Below are positions 21,990 through 31,014 of a stretch of DNA of 40,707 nucleotides, piece after piece. The notes under the pieces were generated by a model. That model searched no databases, was not told where the DNA came from, and saw only the letters and a list, made by a program, of their open reading frames with translations. The position numbers were made by a program, and so were the translations under genes. The stretch is taken from positions 1 to 40,707 of the forward strand of contig NZ_JBHTMU010000036.1 in the NCBI RefSeq assembly GCF_042679605.1. Direction: 5' to 3'. Numbering within the stretch: the first letter of the stretch is position 1; each line of letters opens with the position of its first letter. Source of the DNA: Litorisediminicola beolgyonensis. Its GTDB lineage: Bacteria; Pseudomonadota; Alphaproteobacteria; Rhodobacterales; Rhodobacteraceae.

Positions 21990-23831
21990 TCACTCCGCCG
22001 CGCGGGCCTGCGTGAACCCGCCCGATTGCCGCGCCCAGTAGCGCGCGTAGAACCCGCCCTTCGCCAGCAGCGCCTCGTGGGTGCCTTCTTCGGCGATCCG
22101 GCCCTCGTCGAGCACCACGATCCGGTCCATATCGGCCACGGTCGAGAGCCGGTGCGCGATGGCGAGCACCGTCTTGCCCTCCATCACCCGCTCGAGCGCG
22201 CCCTGGATCGCCGCCTCGACCTCGCTGTCGAGCGCGCTCGTCGCCTCGTCCAGGACCAGGATCGGCGCGTCCTTCAGGATCGCGCGCGCCAGCGCGATCC
22301 GCTGGCGCTGCCCGCCCGAGAGCTTGACGCCGCGCTCGCCCAGATGCGCCTCGTAGCCGCGCCGCCCCTTGTGGTCCTGCATGCCCTCGATGAACTCGTG
22401 CGCCTCGGCCTTCCGCGCCGCGGCCACGACCTCCTCGAAGCTCGCATCGGGCCGCCCGTAGCGGATATTGTCGAGCGCCGAGCGGTTGAACATCGCGGTC
22501 TCCTGCGTGACCATCCCGATCTTCCGCCTGAGGCTCTCCTGCGTGACGCCCGCGATGTCCTGGCCGTCGATCAGGATGCGGCCTTCCTCGGCGTCGTACA
22601 TCCGCAAAAGCAGCGCCACGAGCGTCGACTTGCCCGCGCCCGAGGCGCCCACCAGCCCGACCTTCTCGCCCGGCGCGATGTCGAGGTTGATGTGCTCGAT
22701 CCCACCCGCGTCGCGCCCGTAGCGGAAGCCCAGTCCGTCGAACTGCAGCCGCCCCTCGGGCACGGTCAGCTCCCCCGCACCGGGCTTGTCGACCAGCCGG
22801 TGCGGCGGCGAGAGCGTGCGCATCCCGTCCTCGACCTCGCCCAGGTTCGAGTAGAGCGCCATCAGCGTGAAGCTGACCCAGCCCGTCATCTGCGCGAGCC
22901 TCAGCGCCACCGCGCCCGTCGCCGCGATGTCGCCCGCGCTCACGAGCCCCCGCGACCAGTACCAGAGCGCGCCGCCCACCAGGAGCACCGGCAGGAGCCC
23001 CGCCAGCGTCATCAGCCAGAAGCGGAACGCCACCGAGACCTGCCCGAACTCGAGCGCCCGGTTGCGGTAATCCGACATCGCCCCCAGCGCGGCGCGGTCC
23101 TCGTGATCGGCATGGGCGAAGAGCTTGACCGTCTTGATATTGGTGATCGTGTCGACCACCTGGCCCGTGACCATCGCCCGCGCCCCGGCCCGCGCCTTGG
23201 ACCGCACCCGCACGCGCGGCATGTAGTAGCGGATCAGCAGCCCGTAGATCACCATCCAGGCCAGAAGCCCGGCCGCGATCCGCCAGTCGACCGTGCCCAG
23301 AAGCAGGATCGCCCCCACGACCGAGGCGACCGCGAAAAGCACCGTGTGGATCATCTCGATCACCACGTCGGTCAGCGCGCGGCTGCACTGCATCTCCTTC
23401 TGGCTGATCCGCCCGGCGAAATCATTGTCGAAGAAGGTCACCGACTGGCCGAGCGTGTGCCGATGAAGCCGCGACAGCACGAGGTTCAGCAGGTTCGGCT
23501 GCACCATGATCGTCTGGAAATACGAGCTGACGCCGAAGATCGCCGGTCTCAGAAGCACGAAGAACACCAGCGACGCCCAGAGGATGCCGCTCTCGTCGGC
23601 AAAGACCGTGGCCGCGTCCGTGGCCAGCGCCGCGTCCACGACCCGGCCGAGGATGAGCGCCGCGACGACCTCGATCACGCCCGCCACGATCGACAGCGCG
23701 CCCGCCATCGCCAGGACCGGCCAGGCCCCCGCGAGCGCCCAGCCGAAGAACTTCGCCAGCGTCTGCGGCGGAGGCGATCCGGCGGGGGCGAACGGGTCGA
23801 TCCAGTCGGCGAATTTCAGCGTCGGTGTCAC
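21990..23831 (-). CDS. ABC exporter half-transporter B
   Basis: A 613-residue fusion of a six-segment membrane domain (about 25-320) and an ATPase domain. Walker A is GASGAGKST, the Q-loop region IGMVTQET, the signature LSGGQRQRIALARAI, Walker B ILVLDEATSALDSE, and the switch His is in AIAHRLS. The SFFDNDFAGRI-type segment (here TFFDNDFAGRISQKEMQ) is typical of this MsbA-like subfamily in Rhodobacteraceae. Its ATG overlaps the stop of half-transporter A, and the two are 'mirror' proteins, so a heterodimer is likely. Substrate unknown; lipid or drug export is possible. Confidence 0.92.
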   Translation of the reverse strand: MTPTLKFADWIDPFAPAGSPPPQTLAKFFGWALAGAWPVLAMAGALSIVAGVIEVVAALILGRVVDAALATDAATVFADESGILWASLVFFVLLRPAIFGVSSYFQTIMVQPNLLNLVLSRLHRHTLGQSVTFFDNDFAGRISQKEMQCSRALTDVVIEMIHTVLFAVASVVGAILLLGTVDWRIAAGLLAWMVIYGLLIRYYMPRVRVRSKARAGARAMVTGQVVDTITNIKTVKLFAHADHEDRAALGAMSDYRNRALEFGQVSVAFRFWLMTLAGLLPVLLVGGALWYWSRGLVSAGDIAATGAVALRLAQMTGWVSFTLMALYSNLGEVEDGMRTLSPPHRLVDKPGAGELTVPEGRLQFDGLGFRYGRDAGGIEHINLDIAPGEKVGLVGASGAGKSTLVALLLRMYDAEEGRILIDGQDIAGVTQESLRRKIGMVTQETAMFNRSALDNIRYGRPDASFEEVVAAARKAEAHEFIEGMQDHKGRRGYEAHLGERGVKLSGGQRQRIALARAILKDAPILVLDEATSALDSEVEAAIQGALERVMEGKTVLAIAHRLSTVADMDRIVVLDEGRIAEEGTHEALLAKGGFYARYWARQSGGFTQARAAE

Positions 23832-25702
23832 GCGGTCTCCTGCGATATGTCGCTCCGGCCGGTCGCGTCGTCCCGATCCGCGTCGAGAAACCCGCCGGAC
23901 TGGCGCGACCAGAACCCTGCATATAGGCCCTTCTCCGCCAAAAGCTTCTCATGCGGGCCGTCTTCGGCCACATGACCGTCCTCGATCACGACAATGCGAT
24001 CCATCCGGGCGATGGTGCTCAGTCTGTGTGCGATGGCGATCACCGTCTTGCCCTCCATCATCCGGTAGAGCGTGTCCTGGATCGCCGCCTCGACCTCGCT
24101 GTCGAGCGCGCTCGTGGCCTCGTCGAGCACGAGGATCGGAGCGTCCTTCAGGATCACCCGCGCCAGCGCGATCCGCTGCCGCTGCCCGCCCGAGAGCTTG
24201 ACGCCCCGCTCGCCGACCTGCGCGTCATAGCCGCGCCGCCCGCCCGCATCGACAAGCCCCGATATGAAATCATGCGCCTGCGCCTGTTTCGCGGCGGCGA
24301 TCATCTCGGCCTCGCTCGCCCCGGGCCGCCCATAAAGGATGTTCTCGCGGATCGACCGGTGCAGAAGGCTCGAGTCCTGCTGTACAACGCCGATCTGGCG
24401 CCTGAGGCTCGCCTGCGTCACGCCCGCGATGTCCTGCCCGTCGATCACGATGCGACCCGCCTCGGCGTCGTAGAAGCGCAGCATCAGCTTCACGAGCGTC
24501 GACTTGCCCGCGCCGGAGCGCCCGACCAGCCCGACCTTCTCGCCCGGCGCGATCTCGAGGCTGATCCGGTCGAGCCCGCCCGCGCCGCGCCCGTAATGGT
24601 GGCTGAGCGCCTCGATGCGGATGCGCCCCTCGGTCAGCGTGAGCGGCGCGGCACCCGGCGCATCGGTCAGCGCGATCGGATCGGCGATGCTCTCGAGCCC
24701 CTCCGAGATGATCCCGAGCTGCTGGAAAAAGGTGGTCAGCGCCCACATGATCCAGCCGGTCATCGCGTTGAGCCTGAGGCAGAGCGCCACCGCCGCGGCC
24801 ACCGCGCCGACCGTGGCGGTCCCGAGACCCCAGAACCACAGCGCCATGCCGGTGACGCTGACGATCAGGAGCCCGTTCAGCCCGGTCAGCATCACGTCCA
24901 TCAGCGTGTAAAGCCGCATCTCGGCGGCAAAGCTCTCGCGTGTGCGCTCGATCGCCTCGGTGCCATAGGCCTCTTCACGGTCGTGATGGGCGAACATCTT
25001 GACCGCGTGAATGTTGGTGTAGCTGTCGACGATCCGCCCGGTCAGCGCGCTTCGCGCGTCCGAGGCGCGTTTCGAGGCCGGTCCGATCCGGCGGATCGTC
25101 CAGCTCATTAGCCCCAGATACAGCCCGAACCACGCCAGAAGCGGCAGCGCGAGGAAGGGCTCGGATTGCCCGAGCAGCACCGCGGCCCCGGCGACATAGG
25201 CCAGCGCAAAGGCCAGCGCGTCGAAGATCTGGAACACCGCCTCGCCCGCTGCCGACGGTGTCTGCATCACCCGATTGGCGATCCGGCCCGCGAAATCGTC
25301 CTCGAACCAGCCGACCGACTGGCGCAGCACGTGCCGGTGCGACCGCCAGCGGACATGGCTGACGAACCCCGGCAGGATGGCGTTGTTCAGGACCAGCACG
25401 TCAAGCGCCTGCAGGAGCGGCCGGACAACCAGAAGTGCCGCGCCAAGGAGGAGGAGCGTCGTGCCATGGTCGCGCCAGACCGCCTCGGGTCCGGCGGCAA
25501 GGATATCGACCACCCAGCCCATCGCCCAGATCAGCGCGATCTCGACCCCGGCCACGAGGACCGACAGGATGCCCGCGATCCAGAGAAGCCGCTTGTAGGG
25601 GCGGCTGTGCTCGATCAGCCAGGGCCAGAGCCCGCTGGGCGGACGGTCGGACGCGGCATGGGGGGTATAGGGATCGACGGCGGTCTCAAAGAAGCGGAAC
25701 AT
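23828..25702 (-). CDS. ABC exporter half-transporter A
   Basis: A 624-residue ABC exporter subunit, first of the pair. The membrane domain (about 40-330) contains FEDDFAGRIANRVMQT. The ATPase domain has Walker A GRSGAGKST, signature LSGGQRQRIALARVI, Walker B ILVLDEATSALDSE and AIAHRLS. Both half-transporters keep the catalytic Glu after Walker B, so neither site is obviously degenerate. The N-terminus MFRFFETAVDPY matches the subfamily, which supports the ATG at 25702 although its ribosome site is poor. A short upstream reading frame precedes it. Confidence 0.92.
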   Translation of the reverse strand: MFRFFETAVDPYTPHAASDRPPSGLWPWLIEHSRPYKRLLWIAGILSVLVAGVEIALIWAMGWVVDILAAGPEAVWRDHGTTLLLLGAALLVVRPLLQALDVLVLNNAILPGFVSHVRWRSHRHVLRQSVGWFEDDFAGRIANRVMQTPSAAGEAVFQIFDALAFALAYVAGAAVLLGQSEPFLALPLLAWFGLYLGLMSWTIRRIGPASKRASDARSALTGRIVDSYTNIHAVKMFAHHDREEAYGTEAIERTRESFAAEMRLYTLMDVMLTGLNGLLIVSVTGMALWFWGLGTATVGAVAAAVALCLRLNAMTGWIMWALTTFFQQLGIISEGLESIADPIALTDAPGAAPLTLTEGRIRIEALSHHYGRGAGGLDRISLEIAPGEKVGLVGRSGAGKSTLVKLMLRFYDAEAGRIVIDGQDIAGVTQASLRRQIGVVQQDSSLLHRSIRENILYGRPGASEAEMIAAAKQAQAHDFISGLVDAGGRRGYDAQVGERGVKLSGGQRQRIALARVILKDAPILVLDEATSALDSEVEAAIQDTLYRMMEGKTVIAIAHRLSTIARMDRIVVIEDGHVAEDGPHEKLLAEKGLYAGFWSRQSGGFLDADRDDATGRSDISQETA

Positions 25703-25783
25703 GGGCCGGGCTTTCGGGAAAATGAACTGGGACAGAAGGAAGAGGCGGGGCGCGTTCGGGCCCCTCAATGCACGAGGCGACCG

Positions 25784-25819
25784 TCAGCTTGGGCGGCGTG
25801 GGGTCCGTGCATTATCCAT
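25784..25819 (-). CDS. Possible 11-codon leader reading frame upstream of the ABC exporter
   Basis: ATG at 25819 has a strong GGAGGTGA site 4-5 bases upstream and encodes MDNARTPRRPS before a TGA at 25784-25786. It is in the same frame as the exporter gene, 117 bases upstream of it. A G/C-rich imperfect hairpin (about 25742-25766) lies between. Such a well-primed mini-frame could be a leader peptide that controls the exporter, or chance; no amino-acid run typical of attenuators is seen. Confidence 0.3.
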   Translation of the reverse strand: MDNARTPRRPS

Positions 25820-25884
25820 TCTGTCACCTCCGGTGTTCCGGGGACGCTCATACCCCGAAACGCGCGCGATGTCACCCTCGTGTG

Positions 25885-27039
25885 TCAGCGCCGGGCCATC
25901 GCCAGAAGCCCGGCCCGGTCGAGGGTGAACCCCGAGGCGATCCAGGCGGCCTCGAGACGCCGCAATTCCGCGCCGAGCGCCGCGCCCTCGAGCGCGGGCA
26001 TGAGGTCCTTGGCGGCCAGCGGAAACCGCGCCCCGGCGCCCTGGTCCGCCGCTCTGAGCGCCCCGGGATCGAGCGGCGTCTCGAAGACCGCCGCCCGCAA
26101 CAGCGCCACGTCCCGCGCCGTGGCCGCACCGTGGCGATAGCCGATCTCGGCGATACCCTCGGCGCTGCCGATCCCGCCCCGCAGCTCTTCGAGCTGCCGC
26201 GCCTCGGCGCGCGACAGCCTCAGGTCGTCGCCTGACACGGGGCCGAGCGCCGCAAGCCGCCGGATCGGATCGGGCGCGAGCCCCGCCATCTCTTCGAGAT
26301 GCGCGAGTACCGGGAGCACCCGCGCCTCGGTCCCGGGCAGGAGCCGTGCCAGCACCCCGGTCTGCGCCATCGCCGCAACCGCGGGCGCGGGGTCGGGCGC
26401 GGCCAGGAGGCGGCGCATCTCGTGGCCCACCCGTTCGCGCGACAGACGGTCGAGCCCGTCCAGATCCGCGGCAATCGCGGCCAGCGCCTCGGCATCGAGG
26501 CCCTCGTCCGGGTCGCCATACCAGGCGGCGAAGCGGAAGAACCGCAGCGCGCGCAGGTAATCCTCGGCCAGCCGCGTCGCCGCGTCGCCCACGAACCGCA
26601 CCCGCCGCGCCAGAAGATCGGGCAGCCCGCCCAGCGGATCGTGCACCTCTCCCGAGGCATCGGCATAGAGCGCGTTCATGGTGAAATCCCGCCGTGCCGC
26701 GTCCTCTTCGAGCGTATCGGAGAACCGCACCACCGCCCGGCGCCCGTCGGTTTCGACATCGGCGCGGTATGTCGTGACCTCCAAGGGCTGGCCGTCGATC
26801 ACCAGCGTCACCGTGCCGTGCTCGATCCCCGTCGGCACCGCCTTTATCCCGTCGCCCGCGAGGGCCATGACCGCCTCGGGACGCGCCGACGTGGCGATGT
26901 CGACATCCGCGACCGGCACGCCCAGAAGCGCGTTCCGCACGCAGCCGCCCACCACGAAGGCCTCGTGACCGGCCCCGGTCAGGCGCCCCAGCGCGCGCTG
27001 CACCGGCGCGGCGGACAGCCAGGGCGCGTCGATCCTCAT
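25885..27039 (-). CDS. cca: CCA-adding tRNA nucleotidyltransferase/poly(A) polymerase family
   Basis: A class II nucleotidyltransferase of 384 residues that adds or repairs the CCA end of tRNA. Seen: the GGCVRNALLG motif (about 31-40), the metal-binding VADVDIATSARPE, the RRDFTMNALYAD segment, and the template region EDYLRALRFFRFAAWYG; a helical C-terminal part follows. In species with two family members one acts as poly(A) polymerase, so the exact activity is inferred. Its ATG overlaps the stop of the Nudix gene (ATGA). Last gene of the hslO operon. Confidence 0.92.
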   Translation of the reverse strand: MRIDAPWLSAAPVQRALGRLTGAGHEAFVVGGCVRNALLGVPVADVDIATSARPEAVMALAGDGIKAVPTGIEHGTVTLVIDGQPLEVTTYRADVETDGRRAVVRFSDTLEEDAARRDFTMNALYADASGEVHDPLGGLPDLLARRVRFVGDAATRLAEDYLRALRFFRFAAWYGDPDEGLDAEALAAIAADLDGLDRLSRERVGHEMRRLLAAPDPAPAVAAMAQTGVLARLLPGTEARVLPVLAHLEEMAGLAPDPIRRLAALGPVSGDDLRLSRAEARQLEELRGGIGSAEGIAEIGYRHGAATARDVALLRAAVFETPLDPGALRAADQGAGARFPLAAKDLMPALEGAALGAELRRLEAAWIASGFTLDRAGLLAMARR

Positions 27040-27638
27040 GCCGACATCCGGCCCGCGAGCCCGCGCAGGACCCGCGCCGTCGCGCCCCAGATGTAGTAGG
27101 GCCCGTAGGGCACCGTGTAGTAATGCCGCCGCTGCCCGCGCCAGCGCCGGAACTGCACCGCGTAGCGCGCCGGATCGGCGACATGGGCGAGCGGCACCGT
27201 AAAGACCTCGGCCACCTCGCCGGGCTCGGGGATCGGGTCGAAGGGCGCCTCGATCAGCCCCACGACCGGCGTCATGGTGAAGCCGGTGACGGTCTCGTGG
27301 CTTGGCAGCGTGCCGAGAATGCGGACGCTGTCGCGCGCCAGCCCGATCTCCTCATGCGCCTCGCGCAGCGCCGCATCGGTCACGTCGCGGTCGCCGGGAT
27401 CGACCTTGCCGCCCGGAAACGCGATCTGGCCCGGGTGATGGGCGAGCCGCGGCGAGCGCTTGGTCAGGATCAGGCGCAGGTGGTCGCCGGTCGCGAGCAC
27501 CGGCACGAGCACACCCGCAGGCCGCAGCGTGCGGCCCGCGGGCAGGACAACCTCGGGGTTCAGGTCGAAATCCGACGAGGCGGGCGTGTCGCGTGCAAGC
27601 GCGGCCTCGAGCCGCGCCAGCCCCTCACGCCTCTCCAT
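27036..27638 (-). CDS. Nudix hydrolase, CoA pyrophosphatase type
   Basis: A 200-residue Nudix protein. Upstream of the Nudix helix stands LTKRSPRLAHHPGQIAFPGGK, characteristic of the CoA-diphosphatase subgroup (YeaB/NUDT7 type), which splits coenzyme A. The Nudix box GGKVDPGDRDVTDAALREAHEEIGL keeps the REAHEE metal ligands, with Asp in place of the usual Glu near its start, as often in this subgroup. Its start lies inside hslO (14-base overlap) and its stop overlaps cca, so the three are coupled. Confidence 0.9.
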   Translation of the reverse strand: MERREGLARLEAALARDTPASSDFDLNPEVVLPAGRTLRPAGVLVPVLATGDHLRLILTKRSPRLAHHPGQIAFPGGKVDPGDRDVTDAALREAHEEIGLARDSVRILGTLPSHETVTGFTMTPVVGLIEAPFDPIPEPGEVAEVFTVPLAHVADPARYAVQFRRWRGQRRHYYTVPYGPYYIWGATARVLRGLAGRMSA

Positions 27639-28617
27639 GCCCCTCGGCCTCGAAGCCCACGGTGGCGGGATCGAGCTCGTAATGGGCGCCGCAGAACTGG
27701 CAATCGGCGGTCACGATGCCCTCGTCGGTGGTCATCTTCTCGATGTCCCGCGCCGAGTAGATCGACAGCGATTGCCGGACCCGGTCCTCCGAGCAGGTGC
27801 AGCCGAAGCGCACCGGCAGCGCGTCGAAGACCCGCGGGCCCTCTTCGTGAAAGAGCCGCACCAGAAGGTCGGTCGGCGGCAGCTGCGGGCCGATCAGCTC
27901 CATCTCCTCGACCGTGTCGAGGTGGAAATTGACCCGGCGCCAGTTCTCGCCCTCGTCCTCGTCGAGAATGTCATCGGCGGTCAGAAGCCCGCCCACGCCC
28001 GAGCCGCCCTCTCCGCTCGCGAAGGGCGAGGCGGGGGGCATGTGCTGCACCATGATCCCGCCGGCGCGCCAGTGTTCCACCCCGCCGCGCTCGGTCGAGC
28101 GGCCGAAGCTGAGCTGGAAGCGCGTCGGAAGCTGCTCGGACTGCGCGAAATAGGCCTCGGCCGCGCTTTTGAGCGACTCGCCCGTGAGCGGCGTGATCCC
28201 CTGGTAGGGCGTCGTGCCGCGGCCCTGGTCGATCAGGATGGCGAAATAGCCCTCGCCCACCTGCTCGATCGGCGCGCCGTCGGTCAGCTTGTCGCGGTCA
28301 TAGCTCGCATAGGCGCGGATGCGCGCGGGCGCGTCCTCGGTCTCGGGGGCGTAGAAATCGGTGGCGATCATCCGCACCGGCCCCTTGGACTGGACCTGAA
28401 GCGACAGTTTCCAGCGCAGCTTCATGGTTTGCCCGATCAGCGCCGTGAGCAGCGCCATCTCGGCCACCAGCGCCTCGACCTGGGGCGGGTAGTCGTGCTG
28501 CTTGAGGATCCCGTCGAGCACCCCGTCGAGCCGCGCGACGCGGCCCCGGATGTCCGAGCGGTCCAGCTGGAAGGGCAGGACGGTGTCGTCCCAGGCGAGT
28601 TTGGTGCCGAAGCTCAT
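27625..28617 (-). CDS. hslO: Redox-regulated chaperone Hsp33
   Basis: A cytoplasmic holdase activated by oxidation, which protects proteins during oxidative stress. The 330-residue product has the zinc-binding C-terminal redox switch CxC...CxxC: Cys273 and Cys275 (GCTCSEDR), Cys306 and Cys309 (DCQFCGAHYE). Conserved core segments are EALVAEMALLTALIGQTMKL and YFAQSEQLPT. The ATG at 28617 follows AAGGA. A charged acidic linker (DDILDEDEGE) around residue 216 is an added feature. First gene of a three-gene operon with the Nudix and cca genes. Confidence 0.95.
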   Translation of the reverse strand: MSFGTKLAWDDTVLPFQLDRSDIRGRVARLDGVLDGILKQHDYPPQVEALVAEMALLTALIGQTMKLRWKLSLQVQSKGPVRMIATDFYAPETEDAPARIRAYASYDRDKLTDGAPIEQVGEGYFAILIDQGRGTTPYQGITPLTGESLKSAAEAYFAQSEQLPTRFQLSFGRSTERGGVEHWRAGGIMVQHMPPASPFASGEGGSGVGGLLTADDILDEDEGENWRRVNFHLDTVEEMELIGPQLPPTDLLVRLFHEEGPRVFDALPVRFGCTCSEDRVRQSLSIYSARDIEKMTTDEGIVTADCQFCGAHYELDPATVGFEAEGHGEA

Positions 28618-28732
28618 GGGGTTTCCTTGTTTGCCGCGGATTGGCATAGAGTAGCCTATATAGGGAGGGACGCGCCGCCGCAAAACCCACCCCAAGGCAA
28701 GGCCTTTTCTGGCGCGAGGAGACCCCGTTCCC

Positions 28733-29167
28733 GTGATCCGACGCTACGGAGCCCGACCCGACCCCGGCCGCCGCTACGTGCTGCGCCCCGGCGTCTACGC
28801 GATCCTGCCCCGGGACGATGCGCTGCTCCTGACCTGGCAGAGGGTGCCCGAGCGCGAGTTCCAGCTGCCCGGAGGCGGCATCGACCCGGGCGAATCCGCG
28901 CTCTCCGCGCTTCATCGCGAGGTCTTCGAGGAAACCGGCTGGCGCATCGCCGCGCCGCGCAGGCTCGGGGCGTTCCGGCGCTTCACCTACATGCCGGAAT
29001 ACGATCTCTGGGCCGAGAAACTCTGTACGGTTTTCGTCGCCCGTCCGGTGCTTCGGCTCGACGCGCCGTCCGAGCCCGACCACCTGGCGCGCTGGATGCC
29101 CGTGGCCGAGGCCGCCCGTCGCCTCGGCAATCCCGGCGACCGGGCCTTCGTGCGGCGGTTTCTGTAG
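28733..29167 (+). CDS. Nudix hydrolase, MutT-like
   Basis: A 144-residue Nudix protein with a full box GGGIDPGESALSALHREVFEETGW (about 47-70), in which every consensus metal ligand is present. The N-terminus (RPGVYAILPRDDALLLTWQ) and the C-terminal WMPVAEAARRL are standard for the fold. Substrate unknown. GTG start at 28733 has GAGGAG about 11 bases upstream. Divergent from hslO with 115 bases between starts, and convergent with the PP2C gene. Confidence 0.9.
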   Translation: MIRRYGARPDPGRRYVLRPGVYAILPRDDALLLTWQRVPEREFQLPGGGIDPGESALSALHREVFEETGWRIAAPRRLGAFRRFTYMPEYDLWAEKLCTVFVARPVLRLDAPSEPDHLARWMPVAEAARRLGNPGDRAFVRRFL

Positions 29168-29225
29168 GGGCGAAACCGTACAAAGTTGTCAGCTGTCAAC
29201 TCGGGCCCCGCGGGGTGTCCCGCGC

Positions 29226-30521
29226 TCATGCCCCGAACTCCAGAAGCGCCGCCGAGATGTCGTCGGCCGGCAGATCCCGCCGCTTCATCGTGGCCAGCGC
29301 GCCGTTGAAGAGCGCGCCGAGGAACTCCGACCCGCAGAGCGGCAGCGCTTCGCGGACGAGCGCGGTCAGCCCGTCTTCGCCCAGAAGGCTGCCATCCCGC
29401 GTCTCCGTCTCGGTCAGCCCGTCGGAATAGATCAGGAGCCGGTCGCCCGGTGCCAGGGTGAGTTTCAGGCTGTCATGGGTGACGTGGTCGACAAGCCCGA
29501 TGGGCAGACCGCCCGAGCCCAGGAACTCAAGCGTGCCATCGGCGCGGATCAGGAGCGGCGGCGGATGTCCCGCCTGCACCAGCTCCACCCGGCCTTGTGC
29601 GAAGTCGACGGTGGCGTAGCAGAGGGTCAGGTATTCCTCGACGCCGGGATCGGTCGTGAGCCGCCGGTTCAGCCGCGACGCGACCTCGGCCGGGGGCTGG
29701 AGGGCGTAGAACGCGCCGCGCGGCGACATGGCGAGGTTCTGTTCAGGGAACGCGTCGTTCAGGTAGCCCGCCACGCGTGCCGCGACCATCGCCGAGGTGA
29801 TGCCGTGGCCCGAGACGTCGAGCCCGTAGAGCCCGATCCGCCCCAGCCCCGGGCTGACCACGCCCACGAGATCGCCGCCGACATGGCCGCAGGGCTGCAG
29901 CATCAGGCTGACCCGGTGCGGCCCGAAGCGGCGTTCGCGGTCCGGGACCAGGCTTTCCTGAATGCGCCGCGCCTGCCGGAGGTCGCGGTCGAGCGTGTCA
30001 TAGGCCTCCTGCAACCGCTCCAGCGTCTCGGCGAGGTCGCGGCTTTTCGCGGCCAGCTCGCGCTGCATCGCGACCAGACGCGCCCCGGCGGAGATGCGCG
30101 CGCGCAGTTCCTCGGCATTGAGCGGCTTGACCAGAAGATCGTCGGCGCCGGCATCGAGCCCCTGCGCGATCTCGGTCTTGTCGCTTTTCGAGGTGATAAG
30201 AGTGAAATACCCGTATTCCGGCCCGGTAAAGCGCCGGAAGCGGCGGCAGAACTCCAGCCCGTCCATGCCGGGCATCATCCAGTCGGAAAACACCATGTCC
30301 GGCGGCTGTTCGCGGCAGAGCGCGAGCGCCTCGGCTCCGGAGGCGGCGGAGCGGACGTCGAAGCCCCAGCGGCGGATCAGGCGGCTCAGGAGTTCGCGCT
30401 GGCTGGGGCTGTCATCGACGACGAGGACATGCCGGATCACCCCTGCGCCGAGGCTTGGGGTCGTGCTGTCTGTGACGTCCGGGCGGACGGCGGCGGTGAG
30501 CGTGGGCATTGCGATGAACAT
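29226..30521 (-). CDS. Receiver-PP2C (SpoIIE) phosphatase, RbaY-like
   Basis: A 431-residue response regulator with a serine-phosphatase output. The receiver domain (about 29-150) has DD at 36-37, phospho-acceptor Asp80 (VFSDWMMPGMDGL) and Lys132 (LLVKPL). A coiled linker (about 155-195) leads to a SpoIIE/PP2C domain with GGDLVGVV, LDVSGHGITSAMVA, the GHPPPLL segment and LLIYSDGLTETE. This layout matches RsbU/RbaY-type phosphatases that dephosphorylate STAS anti-anti-sigma factors; in R. capsulatus RbaY acts in gene-transfer-agent control. ATG at 30521 has AGGA upstream; an alternative ATG at 30548 has none. Divergent from the HPt gene. Confidence 0.88.
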   Translation of the reverse strand: MFIAMPTLTAAVRPDVTDSTTPSLGAGVIRHVLVVDDSPSQRELLSRLIRRWGFDVRSAASGAEALALCREQPPDMVFSDWMMPGMDGLEFCRRFRRFTGPEYGYFTLITSKSDKTEIAQGLDAGADDLLVKPLNAEELRARISAGARLVAMQRELAAKSRDLAETLERLQEAYDTLDRDLRQARRIQESLVPDRERRFGPHRVSLMLQPCGHVGGDLVGVVSPGLGRIGLYGLDVSGHGITSAMVAARVAGYLNDAFPEQNLAMSPRGAFYALQPPAEVASRLNRRLTTDPGVEEYLTLCYATVDFAQGRVELVQAGHPPPLLIRADGTLEFLGSGGLPIGLVDHVTHDSLKLTLAPGDRLLIYSDGLTETETRDGSLLGEDGLTALVREALPLCGSEFLGALFNGALATMKRRDLPADDISAALLEFGA

Positions 30522-30560
30522 GCGTCCTGAGGTGACCCTGCCAGACATACGGCGAAGGTC

Positions 30561-30576
30561 TTAACGGGCGCTGAAC
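30561..30576. promoter_or_regulatory. CtrA-like site between the PP2C and HPt genes
   Basis: The bases read TTAA, seven bases (cgggcgc), TGAAC, one mismatch from TTAA-N7-TTAAC. It lies in the 154-base divergent promoter (from the 30521 start), 40 bases upstream of the preferred PP2C start. Weaker than the perfect site at 2133, but the position is right for regulation of either gene. Confidence 0.45.
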
Positions 30577-30675
30577 TCTAAAATGCGACGCATCGGATCC
30601 CGTCCGGCTAACGCGGTTTTCACCCTTCTCGCGCAAAGGTGGCGTCCGGGGGCCTTTACGGGATGCGAGTTCAGG

Positions 30676-31011
30676 ATGATCGATTGGGTCAGGGTGGCCG
30701 AGCTGCGCGACGATGTCGGCGCGGACGGGTTCGACGAGGTGGTCGAGATCTTCCTCGACGAAATGGCAGAGGCGCTTGCGGTTCTCGATGTCGCGGTCGG
30801 CGCGCCGGATCGGATGGCGGCGCAGATGCATTTCCTCAAGGGCGGCACGCTGAACCTCGGGTTCCGCGACCTGGCGAGGGCTTGCAGTGAGGGCGAGGTC
30901 GCCGCGCGCGACGGGCGCGCGCCCGCGGCGCTGGTCACCGATGTCAGATCGCTGTTCGAGGCGTCCCGCAGCGCGCTTTTCGAAGGACTTTCGCAAGGCC
31001 GCGCGGCATGA
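30676..31011 (+). CDS. Single-domain histidine phosphotransfer (HPt) protein
   Basis: A 111-residue protein that would pass phosphate between a hybrid kinase and a response regulator. The HPt signature is MHFLKGGTLNLGF with the acceptor His52 followed by Lys55-Gly. The helices around it fit the HPt bundle; no kinase or receiver part exists. Start 30676 has a weak TCAGG ribosome site. It is divergent from a receiver-PP2C gene, which makes the two likely partners. Its stop lies three bases from the convergent ilvA stop. Confidence 0.88.
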   Translation: MIDWVRVAELRDDVGADGFDEVVEIFLDEMAEALAVLDVAVGAPDRMAAQMHFLKGGTLNLGFRDLARACSEGEVAARDGRAPAALVTDVRSLFEASRSALFEGLSQGRAA

Positions 31012-31014
31012 GGC

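Noticed and set aside
21984..23975. 663-codon plus-strand frame over the ABC exporter
   Set aside because: Mirror of the exporter coding strand, rich in Arg/His repeats, no start signal.
29168..29225. Terminator in the convergent gap after the MutT-like gene
   Set aside because: The tcagctg and ccccgcgggg elements are short and have no U-tract; not strong enough to list.
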